Of a DNA stretch of 7,990 nucleotides, positions 1-7,261 are shown piece after piece (position 1 is the stretch's first letter; each line of letters opens with the position of its first letter). The translations under genes and the position numbers were made by a program. Source of the DNA: CAYVQA01 sp045119035 (GTDB taxonomy: Bacteria > Bacillota_I > Bacilli_A > ML615J-28 > CAG-313); assembly GCA_045119035.1 (NCBI GenBank), contig JBGVCU010000003.1:1-7990 (forward strand), written 5' to 3'. The notes under the pieces are model-generated. The model searched no databases. It was not told where the DNA came from and was given only the letters and a program-made list of their open reading frames with translations.

Positions 1-568
1 AAGCGTAAGATCTCTGTTAAACTTTATCGTCTAACGATAAAACGTAACAAACTGTACGAAAGAGTTCATAATGTTCAAGTTGATTATATAAACAAGTTAT
101 CAAGAGATTTGTGTAAACACAATGAATTGATAGTACTTGAAGATTTAGATCTGCATGAAATGTCTGAAAGAACTTCTTATAATGATTCCAAAAACATCCA
201 CCAAAGGTGGAAATCATGGAAAATCTATAGGTTTGTTACAATGGAACTATTTCCTTAAAAAGTTAGAACAGAATTCTGAGAAATTTGGAAATGTCATTGT
301 CTATGTAGACAAATATTATCCAAGTTCTCAGATCTGTTCTAAATGTGGAAAAAGACATAAAGAAATGTCAGATGTTACCAATCGTACACTAAAGTGTAAA
401 TGTGGTAACATAATAAATAGAGATTATAACTCAGCTATTAATCTTTTAAAAGCTGGAGAATATTATTTTCAAAATAAGACTCTTGGAAAGGAACTCTCGG
501 AGTATAAAGCTTTTAAGTGTTTAGATTTTTCAAGATCAACAGCACTTAAACTACAATTAAATATTTAA
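1..568 (+). pseudogene. tnpB: TnpB RNA-guided nuclease (IS200/IS605 OrfB family), 5'-truncated by window edge and frameshifted
   Basis: TnpB is the RuvC-type, omega-RNA-guided nuclease of IS200/IS605 elements and the ancestor-like relative of Cas12. Two reading frames together give the usual C-terminal half. Frame 1 (1-258) contains IVLEDLDL with the second RuvC acidic residue (Glu codon 139-141) and then stops at 256-258. Frame 2 (open from 134, stop at 566-568) continues with GKSIGLLQWNYF, YPSSQICSKCG, a second KCKCG pair and NRDYNSAINLL. Thus the four zinc-ribbon cysteines (codons 335, 344, 395, 401) and the third RuvC residue (Asp codon 422-424) lie in the other frame. The shift falls somewhere in 134-255 and equals one extra base (or two lost). 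The first RuvC Asp is off the left edge. It is probably inactive unless the shift is recoded or is a sequencing error. Confidence 0.85.
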
Positions 569-580
569 TTGTAAATAGAA

Positions 581-604
581 GCTATTGTCCTTTAGGTCAA
601 TAGC
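581..604 (+). repeat. IS right-end stem-loop / putative omega-RNA 3' scaffold hairpin
   Basis: GCTATTG (581-587) pairs perfectly with CAATAGC (598-604). Inside, CC (589-590) pairs with GG (595-596) around a TTTA loop, leaving one T-T mismatch. It starts 12 bases after the TnpB stop. In IS200/IS605 elements the right-end hairpin is recognised by TnpA, and the transcript running through the end of tnpB and this hairpin forms the omega-RNA of TnpB; that role is inferred from family knowledge. On the minus strand the same hairpin follows the tail operon and precedes a short T-rich stretch, so it might also slow transcription there, but there is no proper U-run. Confidence 0.65.
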
Positions 605-638
605 AGTTCACCACCAATGAATTTTTTACTATATAATA

Positions 639-881
639 TTAATAATTTAAGTTTGAAGTTTGTACGAAATATGTTAAATTGTCAATTTTTCTAGTTTTAA
701 AAGACTTAAGTAATTTTAAATCTAAATCTTCATACGTTTCAAATTCATAACCATCTTTTAATGGTTTAAAAGATTTAATTTTAATATTATGACTTCTCAA
801 AACAAAAAGAGGATCAACGAATATTCGTCTTTTCTTAACTTTTTTTGTTTTGCTTTCTGTTAAATAATCTATGAAACTCAT
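639..881 (-). CDS. Small basic phage protein of unknown function (80 aa), last gene of tail operon
   Basis: I do not recognise a domain. The protein starts MSFIDYLTES, resembling short 'SFxxYLxE' N-termini that recur in proteins of T4-like phages (a weak, remembered pattern). A strongly basic stretch TKKVKKRRIF follows at residues 12-21, then alternating short hydrophobic and charged segments (IKIKSFKPLKDGYEFETYEDLDLKLLK), which suggests a small alpha/beta fold. There is no signal peptide or membrane segment. The ATG overlaps the TGA of the upstream tape-measure-like gene by 4 bases (878-881) and has its own Shine-Dalgarno AAAGG 8 bases ahead, so the start is well supported. The gene ends with TAA at 639-641, just before the IS right end. 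By position it is a tail or baseplate accessory protein, but the sequence does not prove this. Confidence 0.8.
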   Translation of the reverse strand: MSFIDYLTESKTKKVKKRRIFVDPLFVLRSHNIKIKSFKPLKDGYEFETYEDLDLKLLKSFKTRKIDNLTYFVQTSNLNY

Positions 882-3800
882 GAGTAATACCTTTGATCTT
901 CAAGTTCGTCAAACTTAATTTCAAATAAAGATGCAAAATCAAACATCATTTGAAAACTAGGTTTTTCTTTCTTATTAACAATTAAATTAACGTTAGAAGA
1001 TTTTTCTTCTTTTTCATCAATATTAGCTTTAACTATTTTGTTTGCAATGTTACCTAATTGTTCAGACGGACTATTTTCAACTTCTATTTTTTCGATTATA
1101 CTATCATTTTGAAATTTATCAATGTTAATTTTACGTTTTTCTGCTTCAGCATCCGCGTTTGCTGGTCTTTCAAAATACTTTGTAAAATATTCAGTTGCAA
1201 TTGCAGGATTATCACCTTTTAATGCATTAATTAATTCTTTTTGATTCGAGACAACAGATTTATCGTACAACTCTCTCACGAGGTATTCTGTTTGATATCG
1301 CAATAAAGATTCTCTTGCCTTTTTAATATCTTCTTTAGGCATTTTCTTAATAGTATTTGCGTCCAAGTCAATAAATTTCTTTAGTGAAGGATCTTTAGAT
1401 ACAATATATGCTTTTACAGCATCTTGTCTTTCTCCTCGCCATTGTACAATACCATAACTAGATTTACCCATGTCATTAGGATTAAATGCAAATGGATTTC
1501 CACCACTTTCAGCCATTACGTTTGCAAGTATACCAACCGCACCTGCATGGGATAATCCTTGTTGTCTCAATGATTTATAAATTGAACTATAATCATCCTT
1601 TCGATTTTCTATAACTTTAGAAACATCAGGATCACTTCTAAAATTGTTATATCGTTCGTTTGAAATTTCGTGAGTTTTTGTCCAATCTTGACCATACCGT
1701 TGATAATCGGCATAAGTAAGAGCCTCACCGGATGTAACTTTAGAAACTTGAATATTTTGATCGTAATCAAATTCTTTATTGTTATTTAAAACATCCTTAA
1801 TCTTTTGTTCAAATTGATTTCTATCTTTATATTGTAATATATCTATTCCTGCATTTTTAAAGAAGTTAGATAACATATCAACTATAAATTGTTCAAATTC
1901 TTTCTGATTATCAAATGAACCTGTAACAAGTTTACCATTGTATCTTGTTCTTAATAATGCTGGGATCAAAACATCCGCTTGTGCTTTAGTAATACCATTT
2001 TCGTATAAAGCGTATCTTAGAACATCTGCTTTATAACCATCAGGATCACCATCCGTACTCAAATAATCATCTTCATCTTTATTTTGAAATAGTTGTGACA
2101 TTACATCATTTGTAACATCGTTAAAACCACGACTTTCAACAAAGTTTGTTATAATATCATTTCTTAAATTATCAACAGTAGAATAATTTTCAGAAACAAC
2201 ACTTACATCAATGTCGTTATTATTGACATTTGAGTAATCGCTTTCTGATAAGTTAATATCACTTAAACTAAACTTAGTTTTATTGTCTTTTTCAAAATAT
2301 TTTTCATATAAAGCATCTGAATTTTCTTTGATTTTATTTTCAATTTTTATATAATTACCTAAATTATCAAAAGTTTTAAATGCGTATTTTAAATATGATA
2401 TGATAGTATCTATTCTTGGTAATTGATCATCTACCTTTTGTTTAGTAACATATAATCTAGTTAGTAGTAAAGAAATAGCGTACTGTCTTAGATTTGTTTT
2501 TGCAACGTTTGCATCAAGTTTGTAGCCACGATTCTTAATCATAGGAACAATATCAGCGCCAATTCCTGTTTCAATACCTTTAATGTTTAAGGAATTTCTT
2601 AAGTAATATCTTAGCCAATAACCAGGATATGAAATTTCTCTATCATCCAAAATCTTTCGATAATCCGATTTAATATTATAAATTTGGGCAACGGACCAAA
2701 AAACTATGATACATGAACAAAGAGCTTTAAAAGTTGAATGATTGTTAACCATTTCGATTACAACTTTCTTTGGAATGCTTAAATCTTTAGGATTTACAAG
2801 CCAAGAATTATCAATACCTGTTGGATCGTACATATAATGATCTTGAATAAAATCATAGATCTTATTATAATCATCATTTGTAGTATTAAAATCGTTAATA
2901 AATGCATCTTTGCATTGCATTATATTGCCGATCTGATTATACTTTCCTTTCGTTTTATCGTAAGTCCATGAACTTAAAATAGAATTATAATTATTTAAAT
3001 TATCTCTAATTGTTGTAAAGCTCATTCCTGACATAAAACTCGTAAGATATAACACTAATGCCTTTTCTGCAATATTTTCGGATTTCTTTCCTTCGGCTGT
3101 CGTAATATCGATATCACTAAGTTTGAATGTAATTGTAGGAATATTATCAGATGTTTTATTAATTCTATTAATGGTATTGTCTATTCCTCCCAATTCAGTA
3201 TCTAATAACTTATCTCCTCGAATTTGTAATGCTTTTTTCATACCAATAAATTCGATTAGTTGCTTTTTAGGAACAAAACTAAAAACATCTTCAAAGTTAG
3301 CATCGTAAAAATTAAATCCTAAAGACCAATTTCTAAATTCAGAATATGCAAATTCTAAGCCAATTGTAACTAATAATGCTGGAGGAAATACTAATCCAGC
3401 TGAACCTACAGCAAGTAGGGATGCGTTTTTAATTAATTCTGATAACCACCATTTTTTGACTTTTCTCATATTAGATAATATAGTGGTATATAATGGTGTT
3501 CCTTTTGATAACACACCTAAGTGTTCAGTATCGTATTGCTCAGGATTTTTTTCAAAATTATCAATAACTTCCTGGCAATCAGTGTTAACATAATTGATAA
3601 TATCTGCAGCTAAAAATCCTCCACTTATGATAGGAATTTTCCTAGTTGCAGCTTTTAAAAATTTAAACTTTCCGAAATTTACAGAATTGGAAGCAGTATG
3701 TTTAACTTTATCTTTAAATGTTAAATCGTCTTTCCATAAACTATAATCTTTATAGTTAGCATCTTTTACAAGTTCTTTATTAATATTCTTTTCATATTTT

Positions 3801-4948
3801 TCATTAATATCAGATTTATGATTTTTCTGAAAAGTATCAGACATCTTATCAACGTTATCTTTGAACTTAGCTTGCTGTTGTAACGCATCAAGATTTTCTT
3901 TATTTGATAATAATTTTATGATGTGATATTTTTCGGTAAACGATACTTTGGTTAAAAAATTATCAATTATAGTTGTAGCTGCTTTTATATTGCCTTTTTC
4001 TAAGACTTTCTGTAATGTTTTTAAAGCATTTTTACCTTTTGCAGTTTTAGCAAAGCCCGTTTCGTTTAAAGCATTTAAAATGTAATGATGATTTCTTCCT
4101 ACTGTTTCAACAGAGTGTTGAATTAATTTGTGTTGTTTTACCTGATTATATCTTTGAAAAGAATGTGCCTGAATTGCTAGCGTTGTAGTATCGTAATCAC
4201 CAGTAACTTGATGAGGGAGTTTAATCTTACCCTCGTAATTTCCATTATAAGAATTATAGACTTCCAAACCTGCTACTAATGCACCTAATCCTTTTAAGGA
4301 TTTTGATAACTTTAATATACCTCCTAACAAAGGTAGCATCTTATAATTTAATGTATTTAATAATTTACTCTCTATATATTTTCCTAATCCATCTGCAAGT
4401 TTGTCCATTCTTTGCTGATACAATACATTTGATAAGTGTTCGTTTCCGCCAACACCTGATGTAGTGGTAGTTTTAAATCTTACGGAATGTTTAGTTCCTT
4501 TATTCATTTCTTTAACAACTTTAGCTAAACTGAGCATAGCTTTAGCTAAATCAGCATGTTTGTTGCTTGTTCTATCAGATTGGATATTATTTAAACTATC
4601 GGAAATATCATTTAAATCACTTGCATATTTTTCATCAATCTCGTCAGTTTCTTGCAAATTTAAAAGAATTTTATCAAATGAAACAATACTTGCAAGTAAT
4701 GCCTTTTCATCGTCGTTCTTATTCTGAATATTACTAATAGGTCTAGGATTTACAAGTTTTAAAGTAATTCCGTTATGTTTGAGTTCTTTTTGATTTCTGT
4801 CTTTTCTTGTAAAATTGCTTAAGATGTTTCTTAAATCTTTATCTAACGTTCTAGTTTGTCTACTTGCAACTGTACGATTTCTTAAAAGCACTTCTAGACT
4901 GTTAGAAGCTTTTTCAATTTCATTAATTTTATCAGTTAAGTCATTCAT
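878..4948 (-). CDS. Tape-measure-like tail protein with C-terminal phage tail lysozyme domain (1356 aa)
   Basis: The longest gene in the window. Residues ~1-160 are polar and charged with heptad-like stretches, probably coiled coil. Several hydrophobic segments follow at ~190-230, ~430-453, ~507-537 (LLAVGSAGLVFPPALLVTIG), ~628-645 and ~735-757; such segments are common in tape measure proteins that contact the host membrane. Residues ~1122-1277 match the phage tail lysozyme family (Pfam Phage_lysozyme2): GAVGILANVMAESGGNP with the likely catalytic Glu1147, SSYGIVQWRGER, and a late YFERPANADAEAEKRK. This domain would cut peptidoglycan during DNA entry. A polar tail of ~80 residues ends the protein. 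The ATG overlaps the upstream stop by 4 bases and has a good Shine-Dalgarno. No T4 gp5-like OB fold or beta-helix repeat is seen. The lysozyme call is firm; tape measure versus hub protein is inferred from length, hydrophobic segments and position. Confidence 0.85.
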   Translation of the reverse strand: MNDLTDKINEIEKASNSLEVLLRNRTVASRQTRTLDKDLRNILSNFTRKDRNQKELKHNGITLKLVNPRPISNIQNKNDDEKALLASIVSFDKILLNLQETDEIDEKYASDLNDISDSLNNIQSDRTSNKHADLAKAMLSLAKVVKEMNKGTKHSVRFKTTTTSGVGGNEHLSNVLYQQRMDKLADGLGKYIESKLLNTLNYKMLPLLGGILKLSKSLKGLGALVAGLEVYNSYNGNYEGKIKLPHQVTGDYDTTTLAIQAHSFQRYNQVKQHKLIQHSVETVGRNHHYILNALNETGFAKTAKGKNALKTLQKVLEKGNIKAATTIIDNFLTKVSFTEKYHIIKLLSNKENLDALQQQAKFKDNVDKMSDTFQKNHKSDINEKYEKNINKELVKDANYKDYSLWKDDLTFKDKVKHTASNSVNFGKFKFLKAATRKIPIISGGFLAADIINYVNTDCQEVIDNFEKNPEQYDTEHLGVLSKGTPLYTTILSNMRKVKKWWLSELIKNASLLAVGSAGLVFPPALLVTIGLEFAYSEFRNWSLGFNFYDANFEDVFSFVPKKQLIEFIGMKKALQIRGDKLLDTELGGIDNTINRINKTSDNIPTITFKLSDIDITTAEGKKSENIAEKALVLYLTSFMSGMSFTTIRDNLNNYNSILSSWTYDKTKGKYNQIGNIMQCKDAFINDFNTTNDDYNKIYDFIQDHYMYDPTGIDNSWLVNPKDLSIPKKVVIEMVNNHSTFKALCSCIIVFWSVAQIYNIKSDYRKILDDREISYPGYWLRYYLRNSLNIKGIETGIGADIVPMIKNRGYKLDANVAKTNLRQYAISLLLTRLYVTKQKVDDQLPRIDTIISYLKYAFKTFDNLGNYIKIENKIKENSDALYEKYFEKDNKTKFSLSDINLSESDYSNVNNNDIDVSVVSENYSTVDNLRNDIITNFVESRGFNDVTNDVMSQLFQNKDEDDYLSTDGDPDGYKADVLRYALYENGITKAQADVLIPALLRTRYNGKLVTGSFDNQKEFEQFIVDMLSNFFKNAGIDILQYKDRNQFEQKIKDVLNNNKEFDYDQNIQVSKVTSGEALTYADYQRYGQDWTKTHEISNERYNNFRSDPDVSKVIENRKDDYSSIYKSLRQQGLSHAGAVGILANVMAESGGNPFAFNPNDMGKSSYGIVQWRGERQDAVKAYIVSKDPSLKKFIDLDANTIKKMPKEDIKKARESLLRYQTEYLVRELYDKSVVSNQKELINALKGDNPAIATEYFTKYFERPANADAEAEKRKINIDKFQNDSIIEKIEVENSPSEQLGNIANKIVKANIDEKEEKSSNVNLIVNKKEKPSFQMMFDFASLFEIKFDELEDQRYYS
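890..894 (-). promoter_or_regulatory. Shine-Dalgarno of the 80-aa gene
   Basis: AAAGG on the minus strand lies 8 bases before the ATG at 881. It sits within the last codons of the tape-measure-like gene, so the 80-aa gene can be translated by re-initiation and also independently. Confidence 0.6.
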
Positions 4949-5694
4949 TTCTTAGTCCTTTGTGCAAATAGTTCGCTGGATGTCATCTTTTTAGTTTGCT
5001 CTGAAATTTCCTTTTGAGTATTCTTTAAATTTTGCATTTCCAAAATTCTTTGAATTGGTGTCATTTGTAAAATATCGTTTCTACCATTATGCTCAAAATA
5101 AGTTAGGGTGTGAATTGCTTTACTCAAACTAATAAAACTTTCATCAGAAATAAAACTTAAAATTGTTTTAAGAGAACTAATATTTAAGATTATTTCTTTA
5201 CCACAATATGGACAAACTACTTTAGGAGTAAAATTATAAAGATCTAAATAATCTTTAATATTTTTATTCATAAAATCATATTCATCCCATTCAAGTTCTT
5301 GTAAATCTTTTTCTTTAATCAGATCTTCTAATTTTGGAATTTCATTCTCATTAAAAACACCATGCAACTTTGAATCACGAATTGTTGCCAATTTAATTAT
5401 ATTGTTTATTTTTATTTTCGCTGTTTGAGGATTTTTACAATCATCACATTTAAACTTAACTTCAATATCGTCACCAATGGAATATTCTCTGATTTTCAGA
5501 AAAATAATTATGTTTTCTATTAATATATTATTATTAATATTAAAATAATTTAAAAAATCAGATAATATACACTCTAATTCATCTTGTGATGGATTATCAC
5601 AGGTGTATAGATATTCTAAAATATCTAATTCTTCTTTTGTAATCATTGAACGAATTAGATATTTTTTATTATTCAAATAAAATGGTATTCTCAT
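4945..5694 (-). CDS. T4 gp26-like baseplate hub / tail assembly protein with two CxxC pairs (249 aa)
   Basis: The segment IIIFLKIREYSIGDDIEVKFKC (in two overlapping parts, residues ~62-72 and 71-83) matches the pattern I know from T4-like gp26 baseplate proteins (Pfam T4_baseplate), where a 'LKLRxxSVGE' phrase precedes a cysteine pair. Here CDDC is at 83-86 and CPYC at 161-164, together a plausible zinc site. The C-terminal ~35 residues are charged and helical (QKEISEQTKKM). There is no membrane segment or signal. It lies immediately upstream of the tape-measure-like gene, overlapping it by 4 bases. In many tailed phages that is the place of the tail assembly chaperone, which may hint that gp26-type proteins act in that way. 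The ATG at 5694 overlaps the previous TGA and has no clear Shine-Dalgarno, so translation probably depends on coupling. Family call fairly confident; exact role in assembly uncertain. Confidence 0.75.
   Translation of the reverse strand: MRIPFYLNNKKYLIRSMITKEELDILEYLYTCDNPSQDELECILSDFLNYFNINNNILIENIIIFLKIREYSIGDDIEVKFKCDDCKNPQTAKIKINNIIKLATIRDSKLHGVFNENEIPKLEDLIKEKDLQELEWDEYDFMNKNIKDYLDLYNFTPKVVCPYCGKEIILNISSLKTILSFISDESFISLSKAIHTLTYFEHNGRNDILQMTPIQRILEMQNLKNTQKEISEQTKKMTSSELFAQRTKK
4956..4961 (-). promoter_or_regulatory. Strong Shine-Dalgarno of the tape-measure/lysozyme gene
   Basis: AAAGGA on the minus strand, 7 bases before the ATG at 4948, inside the end of the 249-aa gene. It is the best ribosome site in the operon and fixes the start of the 1356-aa protein. 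Confidence 0.7.
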
Positions 5695-7052
5695 AGAGTA
5701 TTTAACGTAAATAAAATTTCTTTGTTTTTATAATAATATAACTTTTTATATTGTTTATTAAAAACAAACATTCCGTCAATCACGTCTGAAATTTTCTCTG
5801 AACTTATCCACTTCTTTTGCGATGTACTATATTTGTAGATCTCGTCATTTGGAAGATAGTAAATATCAGTGTTATCGAAAATACCTTTAGTAGATACTAA
5901 TTCAAAGTAACTAGATTGAGAAGAAACAGCAAATCCAAAGTTAGAAGGATTTTTTAACATTGCTTTAACGTTAATCCATTCAGCATCTGTAAAATTACTT
6001 GGTTTATCACCTAATTCATAATTGATTGAATTTACATAATCTTTTAAATTATCCATCTGAGTAGTTTGTGCTTGAATTTTTGTACCCTGTCGGATAACTG
6101 AAATCATAGCACCAGTTGAAGTCCAATTTGAACTTGTTAAAGTTGTTCCTGTACCTGATGCTATTACTTTGCCATCCCATATTTGTTTACTATAATTGCC
6201 CACGTCATAAACTAAGGCAAATTTATAAGTCGATCTTGTTTCGTTATCTGTAATTAAACCATTTGAAGCGCCACCAGTTCTAATTATAGATAACGTATGT
6301 TCTTTTCCATCTGCACTTTCAGAAGCTGATAAAAATCCAATAACAATACCAATTAAATCATCATCACCTGAATCGTAACAGTATCCATGAATTACAACAC
6401 TGTAATTTGTGTATTTTTTGTCAGAAATAAATCCTCCGTAAGGATCTAAATTTTGACTCATTGAAATAGCGTTTTTATTTGCATTATAGCCCCATCCACT
6501 TCTAACTGCGCTATTTTGACTATTTGAAGCAGATTGATTGCCTAAATAATGACTAAATTTAGTCCAATTGTTAAATACATCTTCTAGAGTTACAGGTTTT
6601 GTTTTTAGCTGTTCTTCTAACTCTTCACGATTATCCAACGCATTTAGGGTAGTTACCAAATCTACGCCTGAAATTTTGTTGTCCATTAAAGTGAACAATT
6701 GTCCTGGTAAAACATCTTTAGTTAATTCTGTTTGCATTTCAGATTTAGTAAAATGTATATTATTATCTAATGAGTGAGATTTTAAAGATGCATCTAACGT
6801 TGAAATATTATCTGTATTTGTTTTTATTGCTTTGTTTACAGAAGTTAAGTTAATACTACCGCCTTGCCCTATATTTGCCTCTAATTCTGTAATTTTATTT
6901 GCTAAATTATCAATATCTGCTTCATGCACAGTTTCTAATGCTGCATGAATTTTATCAGCAGTTTCTTTTAATTCTGCAACTTCTTTATCGTGTTTTTCTT
7001 TAAATTTGCTATTATAATATTTTAATCCTGTTTTACTTAAAAATTTAGGCAT
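5691..7052 (-). CDS. Tail-fibre-like / receptor-binding protein with lectin-like beta-sandwich domain (453 aa)
   Basis: First gene of the operon. It opens with MPKFLSKTGLKYYNSKFK, a form of the 'FLxxxGLxxxxxKxK' start seen on many phage tail appendage proteins. Residues ~18-60 and 72-95 have heptads (AELKETADKI, LANKITELEANI) separated by a Gly-rich hinge (IGQGG), which fits a trimeric coiled-coil stalk. Residues ~200-386 look like a lectin-type beta-sandwich: GGFISDKKYTNYSVVIHG, GDDDLIGIVIGF with an acidic DDD at 230-232 that could bind calcium, HTLSIIRTGG, KFALVYDVG, and SNFGFAVSSQSSYFELV. The remaining ~65 residues are rich in Tyr/Trp strands (IYYLPNDEIYKYSTSQKKWI). Its likely place is the outside of the virion, binding host surface glycans. 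The start is supported by a late promoter just ahead; the Shine-Dalgarno is weak (AGAG at 7062-7065). Receptor specificity cannot be read from the sequence. Confidence 0.75.
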   Translation of the reverse strand: MPKFLSKTGLKYYNSKFKEKHDKEVAELKETADKIHAALETVHEADIDNLANKITELEANIGQGGSINLTSVNKAIKTNTDNISTLDASLKSHSLDNNIHFTKSEMQTELTKDVLPGQLFTLMDNKISGVDLVTTLNALDNREELEEQLKTKPVTLEDVFNNWTKFSHYLGNQSASNSQNSAVRSGWGYNANKNAISMSQNLDPYGGFISDKKYTNYSVVIHGYCYDSGDDDLIGIVIGFLSASESADGKEHTLSIIRTGGASNGLITDNETRSTYKFALVYDVGNYSKQIWDGKVIASGTGTTLTSSNWTSTGAMISVIRQGTKIQAQTTQMDNLKDYVNSINYELGDKPSNFTDAEWINVKAMLKNPSNFGFAVSSQSSYFELVSTKGIFDNTDIYYLPNDEIYKYSTSQKKWISSEKISDVIDGMFVFNKQYKKLYYYKNKEILFTLNTL

Positions 7053-7075
7053 TGTTAGTATCTCTAGTATTTTAT

Positions 7076-7083
7076 TATTTATA
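7076..7083 (-). promoter_or_regulatory. T4-type late promoter octamer TATAAATA driving the tail operon
   Basis: The minus strand reads TATAAATA exactly, the T4 late-promoter consensus used by the gp55 sigma subunit. If it spans -13 to -6, transcription would start near 7070, leaving an ~18-base leader before the ATG at 7052, typical for T4 late genes. I found no other exact copy while reading the window. In sequence this AT-rich about one chance match per kilobase (both strands) would not be surprising, so the argument rests on position and orientation as well as identity. Confidence 0.6.
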
Positions 7084-7170
7084 AGTTATACATTATTAAA
7101 CATAGTTATTTTACAAAAATTCAAATTTTCAATTCTGGCAAAGCTCGCTTCATTAGATTTGTAATTATGT

Positions 7171-7186
7171 TAAAAAATATTTTTTA
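7171..7186. repeat. Perfect 16-bp AT palindrome
   Basis: TAAAAAAT is followed directly by its reverse complement ATTTTTTA. It contains A6 and T6 tracts, which bend DNA. It lies ~90 bases upstream of the putative late promoter. Chance is a fair explanation at this base composition. Confidence 0.6.
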
Positions 7187-7237
7187 TAGTTATTGATAAA
7201 AACATAATTATTCGTTTAAAATTTAATTTTTATTGCT

Positions 7238-7255
7238 AAAAAAATTCGTTTTTTT
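7238..7255. repeat. A7-TTCG-T7 hairpin next to the repeat array
   Basis: Seven A (7238-7244), TTCG, seven T (7249-7255). It forms a perfect all-A/T stem on either strand. The plus-strand transcript ends in a U-run, but the stem has no G-C pair, so a terminator function is doubtful. It sits 7 bases before the left arm of the inverted repeat that brackets the 33-bp array. Confidence 0.55.
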
Positions 7256-7261
7256 GTATTC

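Larger units (their letters stand above)
1..615 (+). mobile_element. Right-hand part of an IS200/IS605-type (TnpB-carrying) element, left end outside window
   Basis: The stretch contains the 3' part of a TnpB gene followed by a short stem-loop of the right-end type used by this transposon class. These elements have no terminal inverted repeats; they end in subterminal hairpins, which fits what is seen. The exact right boundary is not defined by the sequence alone. It should lie just beyond the hairpin, about 605-620, and the coordinate given is an estimate. No TnpA (Y1 transposase) is visible in the window. The element sits convergent to the tail operon and ends about 25 bases beyond the operon's last stop codon, so it lies in a position that does not cut a structural gene. 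Confidence 0.7.

Noticed and set aside
17..217. 66-codon minus-strand open frame opposite TnpB
   Set aside because: It lies antisense to clear TnpB protein motifs and has no recognisable content of its own.
1..568. Reading TnpB as an intact gene starting at 155
   Set aside because: The frame starting at 155 lacks the RuvC Glu motif, which is present just upstream in another frame, so the downstream ORF is only a fragment.
4279..4727. Plus-strand open frames opposite the tape-measure gene (also 3123-3308 and 6568-6777)
   Set aside because: They are antisense shadows of well-supported minus-strand genes; their translations look like low-complexity reverse-strand products.
7238..7255. A7-TTCG-T7 as an intrinsic terminator
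   Set aside because: The stem has no G-C pairs and no gene ends close to it in either direction, so I list it only as a hairpin.
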